Below the pieces are notes generated by a model. That model searched no databases. It was not told the origin of the DNA and saw only the letters and a program-made list of their open reading frames with translations. From Archangiaceae bacterium (GTDB lineage Bacteria; Myxococcota; Myxococcia; Myxococcales; Myxococcaceae), in contig JADJNS010000035.1 in the NCBI GenBank assembly GCA_016714225.1, forward strand, positions 23,887 to 87,886: a stretch of 64,000 nt of DNA. The letters are read 5' to 3'. Position 1 is the first letter of the stretch; each line of letters starts with the position of its first letter. The translations under genes and the position numbers were made by a program. This document shows, one piece after another, positions 41,317 through 51,162 of the stretch.

Positions 41317-41943
41317 GTGGTGACCGCCCGCCTGCACCTCGTTCCACCCACACCGACCGACGACGGGGCGGTGGTGCGTGCGCTGCGGGCGCGGGCTGCC
41401 GGGGCCGCCGAGGCGCTCTATGCGCGCGCCCGGCCCGCGGTGAGCCGCACCATCTTGCGGCTGCTGCGCTCTGATCAGGACCACGACGAGCTCTTGCAGC
41501 TGTCGATGATCGAGCTGATCTACGGCATCGAGCGGTTTCGCGGCCAGTGCTCGCTCGACGCGTGGATCTCGGTGGTCACCGCGCACACCGTCTTCAAGCA
41601 CCTGCGCTCGCGGCGCCGCGACCGGCTGCTGTTCGCCGAGCTGGGCGACGACGGCTCTCCCGCGCTGTCGGTGCCCGCCCCGTCGGCCACCAAGCGGGCC
41701 GTGGGGCGCGACCTGCTGCACCGGCTGGCCGCGCTGCTGACGAAGGTCGACCCGGCCAAGGCCGAGGTCTTCGTGCTGCACGACGTGCACGGCTACGACC
41801 TCAAAGAGATCGGCGACATTCTCGGCGTCACCGTCGCCAACGCGCAGTCGCGCCTGGTGCGCGGGCGCAAGGCGCTGCACCAGCTCATTCAGAGCGAACC
41901 CGAGCTGTGCAGCGCGCTCGACGGGGTGGGAGACGAGCCATGA
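41317..41943 (+). CDS. ECF-type RNA polymerase sigma factor
   Basis: A 208-residue sigma-70-family factor. It has a region 2-like helix set (ELLQLSMIELIYGIERFRGQCSLDAWISVVTAHTVFKHLRSRRRDR) near residues 50-100 and a C-terminal region 4 helix-turn-helix (VFVLHDVHGYDLKEIGDILGVTVANAQSRLVRGRKAL). Start is GTG 41317 or GTG 41320; GTCGAGGA lies upstream. Its stop overlaps the FecR-domain gene (ATGA). By family logic it directs transcription of envelope or stress genes and is held by the FecR-like protein, although here the anti-sigma activity is inferred. Confidence 0.88.
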   Translation: MVTARLHLVPPTPTDDGAVVRALRARAAGAAEALYARARPAVSRTILRLLRSDQDHDELLQLSMIELIYGIERFRGQCSLDAWISVVTAHTVFKHLRSRRRDRLLFAELGDDGSPALSVPAPSATKRAVGRDLLHRLAALLTKVDPAKAEVFVLHDVHGYDLKEIGDILGVTVANAQSRLVRGRKALHQLIQSEPELCSALDGVGDEP

Positions 41944-42950
41944 ACGAACCCGACTACGTGCAGAGGGCCGCCGAGCTGCTGAGCAGCCTGCCGGTGCCCG
42001 AGGCGCCCGAGGCCGACCCCGACGCCGCGCGCGCCGACGTCGCCGCGATGCAGGTGGCGCTCGAAGAGCGGCGAACGGCTCGCCCGCGCTGGGTGCTGCG
42101 GGCGGCGCTCGCCGCGGGCCTGGTGCTGGTCGCGGGAGCCGCCCTGTTGCTGCGCGAGGGCGGCGCGGTGAGAGCGGCTTCGGTGGTGGCCTCGCCGGCG
42201 TCGGTGGGCTCGGTGACCACTGGCGGCCAGGCTCCCCAGCGCCTCCAGGGCGGCGTGCCGCTCGCCGAGGCGAGCCGGGTGAGCACTCCGATGGGAGGCA
42301 CCGCCGCGCTCGACTTCTCCACCGGAACCCACCTCGAGCTGGCCGAGGGCTCGGAGCTCAGCCTCGACGCACTGGGCGCCCGGCAGCGGCTGCACCTGGC
42401 CAGCGGGCGGGTCAGGGCGCAGGTGGCGCACGTCGAGGCCGGGCGCGGCTTCGTGATCGAGACGCGCGACGCCGAGGTCGAGGTGCGCGGCACCCGCTTC
42501 ACCGTCGAGGTGGTGCCCCGTACCACCGAGTGCGCTCACGCTTCGAGCACCCGGGTGAGCGTGGAAGAAGGCGTGGTGGCGGTGCGCGCCGAGGGCCGCG
42601 AGGTCTCGCTGCACGCTGGAGATCGCTGGCCGAGAGAGTGCTTCGTCGAGCCGGCGGCGGCCGAGGCCGCGGCGCTCTCGGGCTCGAGCCTGGGCGCGCA
42701 GAACGATCTCTTCGCGCAGGCGGTCGCGCTCAAGCGCTCGGGTGACCAGGGCGGGGCCATCTCGCTGTTCGAGCACCTGATGGAGGCGTGGCCCCACGGC
42801 CCGCTCGCCGAGAGCGCCGAGGTCGAGCGCATGAAGCTGCTGGGCAGCACGGCTCCGGCGCGAGCGACCGCTGCCGCCCGCGCGTACCTCGCGCGTCACC
42901 CTCACGGCTTCGCCCGCGCCGAAGCTGAAGCGCTGGCCCGCGCCAGGTGA
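41940..42950 (+). CDS. FecR-domain protein, putative anti-sigma regulator
   Basis: A 336-residue single-pass membrane protein. A cytoplasmic N-terminal part of about 40 residues is followed by a helix (WVLRAALAAGLVLVAGAALLL, about residues 50-70). The periplasmic FecR domain contains HLELAEGSELSLDA, GRVRAQVAHVEAGRGFVIET and EVEVRGTRFTVEVV (residues 100-190). A C-terminal TPR-like region (AGDQGGAISLFEHLMEAW) ends the protein. ATG 41940 overlaps the sigma stop by four bases and its own stop overlaps the next start. The expected role is to sense an outer-membrane signal and hold or release the sigma factor. Confidence 0.87.
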   Translation: MNEPDYVQRAAELLSSLPVPEAPEADPDAARADVAAMQVALEERRTARPRWVLRAALAAGLVLVAGAALLLREGGAVRAASVVASPASVGSVTTGGQAPQRLQGGVPLAEASRVSTPMGGTAALDFSTGTHLELAEGSELSLDALGARQRLHLASGRVRAQVAHVEAGRGFVIETRDAEVEVRGTRFTVEVVPRTTECAHASSTRVSVEEGVVAVRAEGREVSLHAGDRWPRECFVEPAAAEAAALSGSSLGAQNDLFAQAVALKRSGDQGGAISLFEHLMEAWPHGPLAESAEVERMKLLGSTAPARATAAARAYLARHPHGFARAEAEALARAR

Positions 42951-43603
42951 CCCGGTCTCGCCGGCTGCGGCTGCTGCTGCTGGTGATGGGCCTCTACGGT
43001 TCGTGCGCGCCAGTGCCGCTGGTGTTCGGCAGCGACGCGGGCGCCGACGCCGGTTTCGATGCGGGCCTCGACGCGGGCAGCGACGCCGGAGCCGACGGCG
43101 GCCCTCCCGATGCGGGCCCCTGCGGCGGCTGCGGCCAGGTGTCGGGGCTGCAGTGTGACGCGGTGAACCGGCGGTGCGTGCAGTGCCTGAGCGCGGGCGA
43201 CTGCGCCGCGCCGCGCCCGGCCTGCGACCCGAGCGGCCGCTGCGTAGAGTGCAACCTGGCGACCGACTGCAGCGGAACCAACCCGGGCTGCGACGCGGTG
43301 ACCCACCGCTGCGGCCGGGCCTGTCAGGGCTCGATCGACTGCACCGCGCCCGGCGACGAGGGCTGCGGCGCGGCGATGCTGTGCCGGCGGTGCGACGACA
43401 ACTCCGAGTGCTCGAGCAGCGACGCGGGCCGCAAGTGCGACACCCGGCTGGGCCGCTGCGTCGAGTGCAGCCGCAACCTCGACTGCCCGGCGCTGAGCCC
43501 GCTCTGCGACGTGAGCCGCGGCCAGTGCGTGCGCTGCCTGCAAGCGAGCGACTGCGACGCCGGCCAGGTGTGCGACCCGGCCCTGTGGCGCTGCGCCCCC
43601 TAG
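42947..43603 (+). CDS. Secreted Cys-rich repeat protein
   Basis: A 218-residue protein, GTG 42947 overlapping the FecR gene stop (GTGA). The signal (RLLLLVMGLYGSC, possible lipobox) is followed by an Asp-Ala-Gly repeat (SDAGADAGFDAGLDAGSD) and about ten disulfide-rich repeats with CxxC and CVxC units. Such proteins are common in myxobacterial outer layers. As the last gene of the sigma-FecR series it may be the structural output or a sensor bound by FecR; either is inference. No known fold is claimed. Confidence 0.8.
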   Translation: MTRSRRLRLLLLVMGLYGSCAPVPLVFGSDAGADAGFDAGLDAGSDAGADGGPPDAGPCGGCGQVSGLQCDAVNRRCVQCLSAGDCAAPRPACDPSGRCVECNLATDCSGTNPGCDAVTHRCGRACQGSIDCTAPGDEGCGAAMLCRRCDDNSECSSSDAGRKCDTRLGRCVECSRNLDCPALSPLCDVSRGQCVRCLQASDCDAGQVCDPALWRCAP

Positions 43604-43605
43604 CT

Positions 43606-45097
<1,492 letters not shown>

Positions 45098-45117
<20 letters not shown>

Positions 45118-46585
45118 GGTGCTCCTGGCCGCCGCCCGCGAACGACGGCACGCCGGTCAGCACGCCGTGGAGCTGGGCCAGCGGCTCGCTGACCCGGAGG
45201 CCGTCACGCCCCATGGTCAGCTCGCGAATGGTGTCTTCGTGGGCGCCCGAGCGCTTCTTCATCACCGAGATCGCCTTGCGCACCCGGCCCTGGGCTTCGA
45301 AGAAGCGCAGCAGCACCACCGCATCGGCGATGTAGGTGATGTCGAGGGGCGCGCTCATGGTGCCCACCAGGCCGTGCTGCGCCATCACCATCACCGTCAC
45401 CACGCCCTTGTGGCTCAAGTAGCTGAGCAGCTCGTGCAGCTGCACCGAGAGGAACCGCTCGTCGGGAGTGGCGTTGAGGTACCCGTTGAGGCTGTCGATC
45501 GCCACGAAACCGACGCCGCGCTCGACCTCGGCGCGAATCGCGTGCGCCAGCTCGTCGGGGGCGAGCTCGGCGGGGTCGACCTGGCGCACCGTGAGCCGCC
45601 CGGCGTCGGCCTCGGTGTCGAGGTCGAGGCCCAGCGCCCGCGCGCGCTGGAACAGGGTGGCGCGGTTCTCGTCGAAGGCGAAGATGGCGGCGCCCCGCCC
45701 CTCTTTGGCGGCGGTCACCGCGTAGTGCGCCATCAGCGACGACTTGCCCGAGCCGGCCGGGCCCAGCAGCAGGGTGCTGGTGCCCGAGTCGAGGCCTCCG
45801 CCGATCAGCGCGTCGAGGTGCGGCAGCCCCGACGTGAGCTTCTTGCGCTCGGGCACCTCGGCGTGCTCGGCCGCCACCAGCCGTGGGTAGACCTGCAGCC
45901 CGCCGGTCTCGATGCGGTAATCGTGATAGCCGCCGCGGAACTTGATGCCGCGCAGCTTGCTGACCCGCAGGCGCCGGCGCTCGGGGCCGTACGCCTGGGG
46001 CAGCTGCTCGAGCATCACCACCCCGTGGGCCAGGCTCTGCAGCTGCGAATCGCCCTCGGGGTTGGTGCGGTCGTCGAGCAGCAGCACGGTGACGTTGCGG
46101 CCCACGAAGTACTGCTTGAGCATCAGAATCTGGCGCCGGTACTGGGCCTGGTTCTGCGACAAGATGCGAATCTCGGAGAGCGAGTCGAACACCACCCGGC
46201 GCGGCTTCACCTCGTCGACCACCGCGAGCAGGGTCTTGAGCAGCTCGCGCAGCTCGACCTCGGCGGGGTGAAACACGGTGTTGTCGGCGCCGAGCTGGAG
46301 CTGCTGCTCGACCGCCGACAGCTCGTAGAGCGACACCTTGTCGAGCGACCAGCCGTGCGAGGCCGCCACCGCGGTGATCTCGTCTTTCGACTCGGAGAGC
46401 GAGATGTAGAGGCCGGGCTCGTTCTGGGCTGCTCCTTCGAGCAGGAACTGCAGGCCCAGGGTGGTCTTGCCGGAGCCGGGCTCGCCCTGCACCAGGTAGA
46501 TGCGCTCGCGGGGCAACCCCCCGGCGAGGACGTCGTCGAGACCGGCGATGCCGGTGCTCAGGCGAGGGGTATCGATGGGAGACAT
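45098..46585 (-). CDS. kaiC: Two-domain KaiC-like ATPase
   Basis: A 495-residue RecA-type ATPase with tandem KaiC domains, likely hexameric and regulating a downstream kinase by phosphorylation state. The first Walker A is GEPGSGKTT (residue 35), the second GPAGSGKSS (near 275). The retained catalytic Glu sits in ISLSESKDE and in AFDENRA, though the first Glu of each canonical pair is changed. At the KaiC phosphosite position the sequence is DITYIAD, so the usual Ser-Thr pair is Thr-Tyr. It precedes and overlaps the hybrid histidine kinase gene. A divergent universal stress gene lies upstream. KaiA and KaiB are not encoded here. Confidence 0.9.
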
Positions 46586-46701
46586 GAGCCCGAATTGCTA
46601 ACACGCACCAAACGGCGCCGAGGGCACACCTCGGGGCGTCACCGGTTCGTAACCCTCGCGCAAGCGTTGCGCCTTCGGGGCGGAGCGACCGGGGGCACGC
46701 G

Positions 46702-46717
46702 TGGCCCCGCCGATGCA
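46702..46717 (+). promoter_or_regulatory. Candidate sigma-54-type promoter for the universal stress gene
   Basis: TGGCCCCGCCGATGCA has the GG and GC of the -24/-12 pattern separated by exactly ten bases. It ends 29 bases before the USP start, leaving room for a transcription start near 46728 and a CCGGAG ribosome site. Such matches can occur by chance in GC-rich DNA. Confidence 0.35.
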
Positions 46718-46746
46718 GAGCACGGCTTGAAGACCGGAGAAACACC

Positions 46747-47181
46747 ATGCCCCTACCGATGACCATCGCCGTAGCGACCGACTTCAGTGAGACCGCCGAC
46801 AAAGCGGTGAAGTACGCCGTCGAGCTGGCGCGCAAGCTCGACGCGCGCGTTCACCTGGTGCACGCGTGGGCGATACCCGTCGTCTCGTACCCCGACATGC
46901 TGGTGCCGTTGCCGGCCGGGTTGATCGACGACATCGCCATCGACGCCCAGAACAGCATGGACGCCGCGCTGAAGCGGCACACCACGCCGGGCATCAAGCT
47001 CGAGGGCACGGTGGTGTGCGGAGATGCGCGCGACGCGGTGCTGGCGGCCGCCGAGAAGGCGGGCGCCAACCTGCTGGTGGTCGGCACGCACGGGCGCACG
47101 GGCCTCAAGCGCGCGGTGATGGGCAGCGTCGCCGAGTACCTGGTGAGGCACTCTGGGGTGCCGGTGCTGGTGGTGCGCTGA
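46747..47181 (+). CDS. Universal stress protein
   Basis: A 144-residue UspA-family protein from ATG 46747 with a GGAG site. The ATP-binding signature G-2x-G-9x-G-S appears in GTHGRTGLKRAVMGSVAEYL near residue 113, preceded by ANLLVVGTHG. The N-terminal AVATDFSETADKAVKYAVELA is typical of the family. It is divergent from kaiC across 161 bases, which suggests common stress control. Cytoplasmic. Confidence 0.94.
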   Translation: MPLPMTIAVATDFSETADKAVKYAVELARKLDARVHLVHAWAIPVVSYPDMLVPLPAGLIDDIAIDAQNSMDAALKRHTTPGIKLEGTVVCGDARDAVLAAAEKAGANLLVVGTHGRTGLKRAVMGSVAEYLVRHSGVPVLVVR

Positions 47182-47516
47182 AGGCGCGGCCCTCTGTCGA
47201 GCACCCGAGCAGAAGCGGCCCCCCCGCCCGCTGCGTCCGAGCCGGGCGCGTCGCAGTTCTTGCGCGACGGAAGCGGCGCGGTTCGCTGGGCGCTTGCGCC
47301 GCGGCGAAAATCTTTCACCGCGACAGGGGAGCCGGGCCGCGCGGTTCTTGCGCAGCCTCCGGCGCCGGGCGTAGGCGACCGGGCGGCCTCGGTCGCTCGC
47401 GCGGCCACGCGGCCGTGGACGGAGCACCGCCCCCACTGCCAGAACGCGGGCCGCATGAAGGCGCGCGCTGAAGAAGCATCGTTTGCGGCAGCGCCGCCGC
47501 GCCCGAGGAGCGGCCG
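47182..47516. other. Gene-free gap of about 335 bases
   Basis: Between the universal stress and ZIP genes. It is Arg/Ala/Gly-coding in all frames and contains no RNA gene or clear hairpin. A lower-GC tract around 47303-47320 (GCGAAAATCTTTCACCG) is the only distinctive part and could belong to a promoter of the ZIP gene. Confidence 0.45.
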
Positions 47517-48251
47517 GTGAGCCCGCTGGCCACCGCGGCGATCGCCACCACCGTCGCGGCGTTCGCCTCGATGGTTCCCTCGGGAGTGCTGGTGGTGCTC
47601 TCGAGCAACACCCGGCGCCGGCTCTTGCCGTGGCTGGTGGCCTTCGCGGCGGGTGCGCTGCTCGCCGCCGCGCTGGTCGACCTGCTGCCCGAGGCGCTCG
47701 AGCCGCCCGCGCGGCCCCGGGAGATCTGCGCGGTGCTGCTCGCCGGCCTGTTGGCCTTCTTCTTCGCCGACCTGGCGCTGGCGCACTCGCACAACCACGC
47801 CGACCACGAACGGCCCACGCGCGCGGTGCTGCTGCTGGTCGGCGACGGGCTGCACAACCTGGTCGACGGGGTGGCGATCGCGGGGGCCTTCGCCATCTCG
47901 ACCCGGGCCGGGCTGGCGACCACCCTGGCGGTGCTGGCCCACGAGGTGCCTCAAGAAGCGGGCAACGTCGCGCTGCTCATCGACGCCGGCTGGCCGGCGC
48001 GGCGCGCCTTCGCCGCGAACCTGGGGGTGCAGCTGTTGGGCGTGGCCGGCGCGGTGGGCGGCGCCGCGCTGGTGACCCAGGCTCGCCCCTGGGTGCTCGC
48101 CATCGCCTCGGCCAGCTTTCTCTACGTGGCGGTCGCCGACTTGATCCCCAGCCTCGCCCACGGCCCGCGCGGGCGGCGCCTGGGCCTGGCGGTGATGCTG
48201 TTCGCCGGCGCGGGCATCATCTCGGCGCTGCACGCCCTGCTCGGCGCCTGA
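47517..48251 (+). CDS. ZIP family metal transporter
   Basis: A 244-residue polytopic membrane protein starting at GTG 47517. About eight helices are visible. The signature metal site in TM4-5 is GDGLHNLVDGVAIAGAF and HEVPQEAGNVALL, both with the conserved His and the HEVPQE motif. A His-rich loop (LALAHSHNHADHERPT) lies in the middle as in ZIP proteins. It should import zinc or another divalent cation. It lies 103 bases from the glycosyltransferase gene on the same strand. Confidence 0.9.
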   Translation: MSPLATAAIATTVAAFASMVPSGVLVVLSSNTRRRLLPWLVAFAAGALLAAALVDLLPEALEPPARPREICAVLLAGLLAFFFADLALAHSHNHADHERPTRAVLLLVGDGLHNLVDGVAIAGAFAISTRAGLATTLAVLAHEVPQEAGNVALLIDAGWPARRAFAANLGVQLLGVAGAVGGAALVTQARPWVLAIASASFLYVAVADLIPSLAHGPRGRRLGLAVMLFAGAGIISALHALLGA

Positions 48252-48354
48252 CGAGCTCAGGTCCCGTGGGCATGCGCGGCCGCCCTGCATCGCTCATGCC
48301 CTGGCACGGCTCTTCCATCGGGTGCATTGAAGAGGGAGCGCCAAGGGAGCCGCC

Positions 48355-49560
48355 ATGAACCGTCGCCTCAAGATCGTCTACGTGCTCGACTCTGCCGGTA
48401 CCGCCCGGGCCGGCGGCCTGGTCTCGGGAGACCGCATCATCGCGGGCCTGCGCGAGCACCACGACGTCACCTCGGTGGGCTTGAACGGTGACGTGAAGCT
48501 GCCGCTGCTCACCCTGCCGGGGGTCGACGACCTGGTGCGGGCAAACTCTTTTGCGTTCGCCCGGCCCGATGCGCAGCGGTTGCGCGAGGTGATCTCTGGC
48601 GCCGACGTGGTGCACGTGCAGCTGCCCTTCTTTCTCGGGTTCAGCGCGGTTCGAATCGCGCGAGCGCTGGGCGTGCCGGTGGTCACCGCGCACCACGTGC
48701 AGCCCGAGAACGTGCTGGCGCAGGCGAGCCTGCGCTGGCCGAGGCTGATGCGGCGGGTGGGCGGCCCCTGGCTCTGCCGCCTGATGAACCGCGCGATGGT
48801 GTGGTCGTTTCACCGGCACGCCGACCTGGTGATCTGCCCCTCGCAGCTCGCCCGCGACGAGCTCCGCAAAGCGGGGCTGAAGGCGCCGACCGAGGTGATC
48901 TCCAACGGCGCTCCCGACCGCTTCGCGCCCCTGCCCCGCCGCGAGCCGGGCCGGTTCACCGTGCTCTCGGTGGGGCGCCTGGTGCCCGAGAAGCGCCACG
49001 ATCTGATCATCGAGGCCGTCGCCGCCTCGAAGCACGCGCGCGAGCTGCGCCTGGTGATCGCCGGCAAGGGCCCGCTGCAGCCGCGCCTCGAGGCGTTGGC
49101 CGCCGAGAGCCCCGCCGAGGTGAAGCTGGGCTTCGTCAGCGACGACGAGCTGCTCTCGCTCTACCAGCACGCCGACCTCTACGTGCACGCCTCGGAGGTC
49201 GAGCTCGAGGGCATGGCCGCGCTCGAGGCGATGCGGTGCGGGTGCCCTGCCCTGATCGCCGACGCGCCCGAGAGCGCCACCAAGCAGTTCGCCATCGACG
49301 CCTGGCACCTCTTCACACCCGGTGACGCCTGGGAGCTCGCGCGGCGCATCGACGACTGCTTCGAGCACCGCGCGCAGCTCGAGGCGATGCGCGAGACGAC
49401 CCTCGCGTTCGTGCACGGCTACGGCCTCGCCTCGATCATCGCGAGGTACGAGGCCGTCTACCAGCAGGTGATCGACCGCTACCGCCTGCGCCAGCGCCTG
49501 CCGGCGGCCGCTCCTCCTCCGCCTCCTCCTCCGAAGGCGATCATCACCCCGAGGACGTAG
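48355..49560 (+). CDS. Glycosyltransferase, GT4 family
   Basis: A 401-residue GT-B enzyme from ATG 48355. The N-terminal domain has IVYVLDSAGTARAGGLVSGD and DVVHVQLPFFLGFSAV. The C-terminal domain has VLSVGRLVPEKRHDLIIEAV, the donor-binding VIAGKGPLQPRLE, and YVHASEVELEGMAALEAMRCGCPAL with the E-x7-E motif. The substrate cannot be told. The last 20 residues (AAPPPPPPPKAI and so on) run into sequence antisense to the small gene at 49479-49796, whose Gly-rich tail is encoded there; a natural end near RYRLRQRLP is more likely and the extra tail may be incidental. Confidence 0.88.
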   Translation: MNRRLKIVYVLDSAGTARAGGLVSGDRIIAGLREHHDVTSVGLNGDVKLPLLTLPGVDDLVRANSFAFARPDAQRLREVISGADVVHVQLPFFLGFSAVRIARALGVPVVTAHHVQPENVLAQASLRWPRLMRRVGGPWLCRLMNRAMVWSFHRHADLVICPSQLARDELRKAGLKAPTEVISNGAPDRFAPLPRREPGRFTVLSVGRLVPEKRHDLIIEAVAASKHARELRLVIAGKGPLQPRLEALAAESPAEVKLGFVSDDELLSLYQHADLYVHASEVELEGMAALEAMRCGCPALIADAPESATKQFAIDAWHLFTPGDAWELARRIDDCFEHRAQLEAMRETTLAFVHGYGLASIIARYEAVYQQVIDRYRLRQRLPAAAPPPPPPPKAIITPRT

Positions 49561-49796
49561 CCGGCGTTGTACCAGCCGCCGGTGTTGTGGCTCTCGTACA
49601 CCTGCACGCTCGAGGTGAAGAGCGAGACGATGAACGTCAGGGGCACCAGCGCCCCGTGCCACAGCCCGCGCCAGAACCCCGCAATCACTCCCTGCGCGTC
49701 GGCCGTGTTCACCTGCGCGTTGGCCCCGGGCAGGCACGCCACCAGCGCCGCGCAGGCGAGCGCCACCACCACCCACTTCGTCGTCGTCGTCGTCAT
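49479..49796 (-). CDS. Small membrane protein of the GFWxGLWHG family
   Basis: A 105-residue protein from ATG 49796 (AAGGAG six bases upstream). A signal or lipobox-like stretch (VVVALACAALVAC) precedes GVIAGFWRGLWHGALVPLTFIVSLF, VQVYESHNTGGWYNAGYVLGV and a Gly-rich, Arg-rich tail. The Trp-His and Tyr-Glu-x-His pattern matches a small conserved membrane protein family I recall from many bacteria, function unknown. It is antisense to the 3' end of the glycosyltransferase gene over 82 bases. Confidence 0.7.
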   Translation of the reverse strand: MTTTTTKWVVVALACAALVACLPGANAQVNTADAQGVIAGFWRGLWHGALVPLTFIVSLFTSSVQVYESHNTGGWYNAGYVLGVMIAFGGGGGGGAAAGRRWRRR

Positions 49797-49937
49797 CGAT
49801 GACTCCTTTTCCAGGCTCATCGATTCAAGGGGCGGGCCGGCGCTCGAGCCCTCGCGCCGCGGCGCGTGCAGAATTTTCACCGCCGCCTCGCTCGGCATGC
49901 CGGCCGCGGTGGCACGGGGCTTCCATGAGTCCCCGGC

Positions 49938-50375
49938 ATGAAAGCCAGAAACGTGATGACCGTCGACGTGACCTCGGTCGACCCGAAGACCACGCTCAAG
50001 AAGGCCCACCTGCAGATGCTCGAGCTGGGCGTGCGCCACCTGCCGGTGGTGTCGCGGGGCCGGCTGCAGGGCATCGTGTCGGACCGCGATCTGCTGCGCG
50101 CCGCGCGACGGAAGAACGGCCGCATCGAGCTGCCCGCGAAGCCGGTCTCAGAGATCATGAGCCGCCGCGTGCTCACTGGCGGCCCGAAGACCACCGTCTC
50201 GGAGCTCGCCCACCTGATGGTCGACGAGAAGATCGACGCGGTGCCGATCACCACCCCCGACCGGGAGTTGCTCGGCCTGGTCACCTCCAGCGACCTGCTT
50301 CAGCTGCTCACCGACTTCCGACGGCCCGCCGACGTGCTCCCCTTCATGTTCAACCTGCGCCACGCCGAAGACTGA
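49938..50375 (+). CDS. Two-CBS-domain protein
   Basis: A 145-residue cytoplasmic protein with two tandem CBS motifs, residues 1-60 (VMTVDVTSVDPKTTLKKA, HLPVVSRGRLQGIVSDRDLL) and 72-145 (IMSRRVLTGGPKTTVSELA, AVPITTPDRELLGLVTSSDLL). CBS pairs bind adenine nucleotides and sense energy state. It belongs to the stress-island neighbourhood together with the second CBS protein at 54878. No partner domain is attached. Confidence 0.9.
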   Translation: MKARNVMTVDVTSVDPKTTLKKAHLQMLELGVRHLPVVSRGRLQGIVSDRDLLRAARRKNGRIELPAKPVSEIMSRRVLTGGPKTTVSELAHLMVDEKIDAVPITTPDRELLGLVTSSDLLQLLTDFRRPADVLPFMFNLRHAED

Positions 50376-50514
50376 AGGCGCAAGTCGCACCCCGCAGCGC
50401 ATTTTCTGCGCCCCGCCGGTGCGCACGCTTGATGCAAAGGCATCGGCCGAGGGCCCGCTCGCAAAGAAGGTTCATTCTCGAGAACCCTTCGGACGGCGGC
50501 TGGCTCTCACCGGT

Positions 50515-50934
50515 ATGAAACAGCCCACCGAGATTGTCGTCACCCTGCCCGGCGGCCGCCGCGTCGACGCGCGGGTCGGCGAGCACGTGGTTCACACCGA
50601 CCAGCCGCGCAGCAACGGCGGCGAAGACAGCGCGCCGTCGCCGTTCGAGCTGTTTCTCGCCTCGCTGGGGGCGTGCGCGGGCATCTTCGTGCAGGGGTTC
50701 TGCGCCACCCGCGGCCTGCCGACCGACGGCATTCGCATCACCGAGCGCGCCAGCTTCGACGACGAGGGCGTGCTCTCCGCGGTCGAGCTCGACGTCGCGC
50801 TGCCGCCCGACTTTCCCGAGAAGTACCGCGCCTCGGTCGCCCGGGTGGTCGAGCAGTGCAGCGTGAAGCGCGCCATCGCGGCGCAGCCGACCTTCACCGT
50901 GAAGAGCCACGTGCAGGGGGCGGTCGCCGCCTGA
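50515..50934 (+). CDS. OsmC-family peroxide reductase-like protein
   Basis: A 139-residue OsmC-like protein, from ATG 50515. It keeps the catalytic Cys pair: SLGACAGIFV (near residue 53) and VEQCSVKRA (near 116), and the PSPFELFLASLGAC family block. Such proteins reduce organic hydroperoxides. The longer frame starting at 50419 adds a weak leader. Lies upstream of the crtI fragment and lycopene cyclase; a link to oxidative stress is plausible. Confidence 0.85.
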   Translation: MKQPTEIVVTLPGGRRVDARVGEHVVHTDQPRSNGGEDSAPSPFELFLASLGACAGIFVQGFCATRGLPTDGIRITERASFDDEGVLSAVELDVALPPDFPEKYRASVARVVEQCSVKRAIAAQPTFTVKSHVQGAVAA

Positions 50935-50953
50935 CGCCGCGCTGCCGGTGAGC

Positions 50954-51151
50954 TCAGGCAGCCGGCTGCGCGCGAGGCAGCGGCCGCGGAGCGGGAAAGG
51001 GCAGCCCGTTTCGCTCGCAGATGAGGCGCGCCGCGATGCGGCCCGACTCGAGAATGGTGGGCAGCCCGCTGCCCGGGCTGGTGGCTCCGCCGGCGAGGTA
51101 CGCGTTCTCGGGCCAGGGCAGCGCCGGCGGGCGCTGGCACGGCTCTTTCAA
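50954..51151 (-). pseudogene. 3' remnant of a phytoene-desaturase-type (CrtI-like) gene
   Basis: Only about 65 codons remain: LPWPENAYLAGGATSPGSGL then PTILESGRIAARLI, which is the FAD-binding C-terminal end of CrtI/CrtN-type amine-oxidase-fold desaturases, ending at TGA 50954. No N-terminal Rossmann motif can be read upstream; that DNA is the 5' part of the lycopene cyclase gene on the opposite strand. The fragment is therefore truncated, probably by the rearrangement that placed the cyclase there. It points to a carotenoid gene cluster ancestry. Confidence 0.7.
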
Positions 51152-51162
51152 GCACGAGCAGC

